Shown here in pieces: positions 62,558 to 64,000 of a stretch of DNA of 64,000 nucleotides (position 1 is its first letter; each line of letters opens with the position of its first letter). The notes beneath the pieces were generated by a model. The model searched no databases and was not told where the DNA came from. It saw only the letters and a program-made list of their open reading frames with translations. The translations under genes were made by a program, and so were the position numbers. Source of the DNA: CAIWHR01 sp963788185. GTDB lineage: Bacteria > Pseudomonadota > Gammaproteobacteria > Burkholderiales > Casimicrobiaceae. Location of the stretch: the NCBI GenBank assembly GCA_963788185.1, contig CAWBGE010000022.1, positions 1 to 64,000 of the forward strand. The letters are read 5' to 3'.

Positions 62558-62834
62558 CCTTGCGCGACGCCTCGTAAAGCGACGGCGTCACCCGCGCGTG
62601 CCCGAGGAATTCGCGCAGGTGCTTGACATCCTCGCGCCCGAGCGAGCTGCCGTGGTGCGGCCGGTGCAGCGTGCCTTCGAATCCGTTCAGCTTGACGTGG
62701 AGCCGCGTCCCGGACAGCGATTCGACGTCCGCGCCCAGGTGGTGCAGCAGCGCTTCGACTTCGCGCCATTGGAGATTGGTGTTGAGCGGATCCTTGAAGA
62801 TCGCAGAAAGCAGGTTCTCGTGTTTGTGGCTCAT
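62550..62834 (-). CDS. HicA-like protein, orphan
   Basis: A 94-residue protein with a dsRBD-like fold of the HicA type: LQWREVEALLHHLGADVESL, then GTRLHVKLNGFEGTLHRPH with a histidine near the usual catalytic position, and a helix VKHLREFLGHA. HicA toxins cleave mRNA and are paired with HicB; no hicB is adjacent, so this may be a non-toxic relative. The start is ATG 62834. Confidence 0.75.
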   Translation of the reverse strand: MSHKHENLLSAIFKDPLNTNLQWREVEALLHHLGADVESLSGTRLHVKLNGFEGTLHRPHHGSSLGREDVKHLREFLGHARVTPSLYEASRKAT

Positions 62835-62931
62835 GGTCGATGGTTCTTGGCAGGGAGAATGGCGGCGTCCACCGGGCGTTCCGCGATTATCGCGCTAACC
62901 CCCCGCTTGTCGCCATGCCCCGGCGGGCGCG

Positions 62932-64000
62932 TCACCCGCCTGCCGGCACCGCCTTCTTCGGCAGCAGCGTTCCCTTGCGCGCGCGCCGCAACAGGTGCTT
63001 CGCCAGTTCGTCGCCCTTCACCGTCATCCACTGCGGCTTGCCGCGAACGATCACCGGCACGACGAGCGTGTCGCGGTAGACGCCGGTCCAGGCGAGCTTC
63101 TCGCCATTGTCGAGTTGCATCAGGATCACGCCGCGGCCGCGCTCCAGCGCCTTGACCTCCGCCAGCGCGAAGCACAGCAGCTTGCCGTTGGTTGCCACGC
63201 AGGCGACAAAGCCCGACGGCTCGAAGAGATCATCACCAGGACCGACCAGCGGGACGGGCGTAAGAACGGTTTCTCCTTCCTCCAGCGTCATGAACGCCTT
63301 GCCGCCGCGATTGCGCCCGACGAGCGATGCAAACGGCGCGACGTAGCCGTAGCCGCCGGAGTTGGCGAAGAGGTAGCGCGCGTCGCTCGGTGCCGACAGC
63401 ATGCAGCGCGCCTTGGCGCCGTCCTGCAGGTCGACGAGCGAGGTGATCGGAACGCCGTCGCCGCGCGCGGCCGGCACGTCGGCGGCGTCGATCGCATAGG
63501 CTCGGCCCTTGCTGTCCAGAATCGCTACGGGTCGCGTCGTGCGCGTCTGCACGACAGCGCCGAGGCTGTCGCCCGCCTTGAACGTGAGCCCGGCGACGTC
63601 GACGTCGTGCCCGGGACGGGCGCGGATCCAGCCGTTCTTCGAGATGATGATGGTGACCGGCTCGTCGGGAACCGATATCGCGGTTCGCACTGCCGTCGTG
63701 CGCGCGACGGGCTCGAGCAATGTACGTCTCGCGTCGCCGAACTTCGCCGCATCGGCCTCGATCTCCCTGACGATCAGCCGGCGCAGCGCCTTGTCGCTTC
63801 CGAGCAGCGTCTGCAGGCGCCCCCGCTCGGCGATCAGCTCGGCGAGTTCCTGCTCGATCCGTATGCCCTCGAGGCGCGCCAGCTGCCGCAGCCGAATCTC
63901 GAGGATGTCCTCGGCCTGGATCGCCGTAAGCGCGAACGAGGCCATCAGGTCGGCCTTGGGGTCGTCGGCTTCGCGGATCACCCTGATGACGCGGTCGATG
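62932..64000 (-). CDS. parC: DNA topoisomerase IV subunit A, C-terminal part (runs off the window)
   Basis: The last about 355 codons of parC; the 5' part lies beyond 64000. Visible are the end of the breakage-reunion coiled region (LTAIQAEDILEIRLRQLARL) and a reduced set of beta-pinwheel blades (VTIIISKNGWIRARPG, GRAYAIDAADVP, YVAPFASLVGRNRGGKAFM), which favours ParC over GyrA. Topoisomerase IV separates daughter chromosomes. The stop is TGA 62932-62934. Confidence 0.92.
   Translation of the reverse strand, partial: IDRVIRVIREADDPKADLMASFALTAIQAEDILEIRLRQLARLEGIRIEQELAELIAERGRLQTLLGSDKALRRLIVREIEADAAKFGDARRTLLEPVARTTAVRTAISVPDEPVTIIISKNGWIRARPGHDVDVAGLTFKAGDSLGAVVQTRTTRPVAILDSKGRAYAIDAADVPAARGDGVPITSLVDLQDGAKARCMLSAPSDARYLFANSGGYGYVAPFASLVGRNRGGKAFMTLEEGETVLTPVPLVGPGDDLFEPSGFVACVATNGKLLCFALAEVKALERGRGVILMQLDNGEKLAWTGVYRDTLVVPVIVRGKPQWMTVKGDELAKHLLRRARKGTLLPKKAVPAGG

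Overview
The window is high-GC DNA from a Gram-negative proteobacterium, most likely a betaproteobacterium (Rhodocyclales- or Burkholderiales-like). That placement is inferred from gene content and protein style: a Crp/Fnr-type anaerobic regulon, Na+-NQR, a TRAP carbohydrate locus, a UPF0149 protein and a PCu(A)C chaperone. No rRNA or tRNA gene and no CRISPR array was seen.

Layout. (1) 1-7.9 kb is the edge of an integrated element. It holds a frameshifted P4-type integrase, a primase/helicase-like replication protein, an AlpA-like regulator, a complete IS630-family insertion with terminal repeats and TA flanks, a second tyrosine recombinase, and about 1.3 kb without a convincing gene. (2) 7.9-18.9 kb is a carbohydrate catabolic locus. 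Leftward from a divergent promoter run a D-lyxose-isomerase-like gene, a BKACE (DUF849) enzyme fused to a GntR/FCD regulator, and a second GntR/FCD regulator. Rightward run two TIM-barrel sugar isomerase/epimerases, a DctPQM TRAP transporter, a pentulokinase and an aldo/keto reductase. Several rightward genes carry indels or a nonsense codon, and at 18.6-18.9 kb lie scrambled remnants of a second copy of the locus. (3) 18.9-26.4 kb holds a PCu(A)C chaperone, the anaerobic ribonucleotide reductase system (NrdD, a separate glycyl-radical peptide and NrdG), a rhodanese, a VOC protein, a CWC protein, a DapA-like aldolase and a TrpB2-like enzyme. (4) 26.5-32.4 kb holds heme A synthase, a cytochrome b561/DUF1924/diheme cytochrome c group followed by its two-component system, and a Crp/Fnr-type regulator.

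(5) 33.3-56.5 kb is a C4-dicarboxylate and anaerobic energy block. On the minus strand, porGAB plus a GltD-like flavoprotein-ferredoxin subunit and NAD malic enzyme are followed by nqrABCDEF, a CBS protein, apbE and nqrM. On the plus strand are class I fumarase, the Wolinella-type fumarate reductase frdCAB, a Dcu-type C4-dicarboxylate carrier and a DASS/SLC13 carrier. Together these would import malate or fumarate, split malate oxidatively (malic enzyme, then pyruvate:acceptor oxidoreductase) and reductively (fumarase, then fumarate reductase to succinate), and conserve redox energy as a sodium gradient. FNR/ANR-type boxes (TTGAY-N4-RTCAA) precede nrdD, nqrA, the por/fum divergent region, frdC and a small periplasmic protein gene, which suggests shared oxygen control. 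(6) 56.6-64 kb is ordinary chromosome: asnS, small periplasmic and cytoplasmic proteins, a DOPA-dioxygenase-like protein, DoxX with a divergent LysR, an orphan HicA-like protein and the 3' part of parC.

Main points for a second look are the enzyme-regulator fusion at 8561-10060, the decayed tandem copy of the sugar locus, the stand-alone glycyl-radical peptide of NrdD, the flavoprotein-fused por operon, and the shared anaerobic boxes. Indels are frequent between 10.7 and 15.7 kb; without reads I cannot tell real decay from sequencing error.
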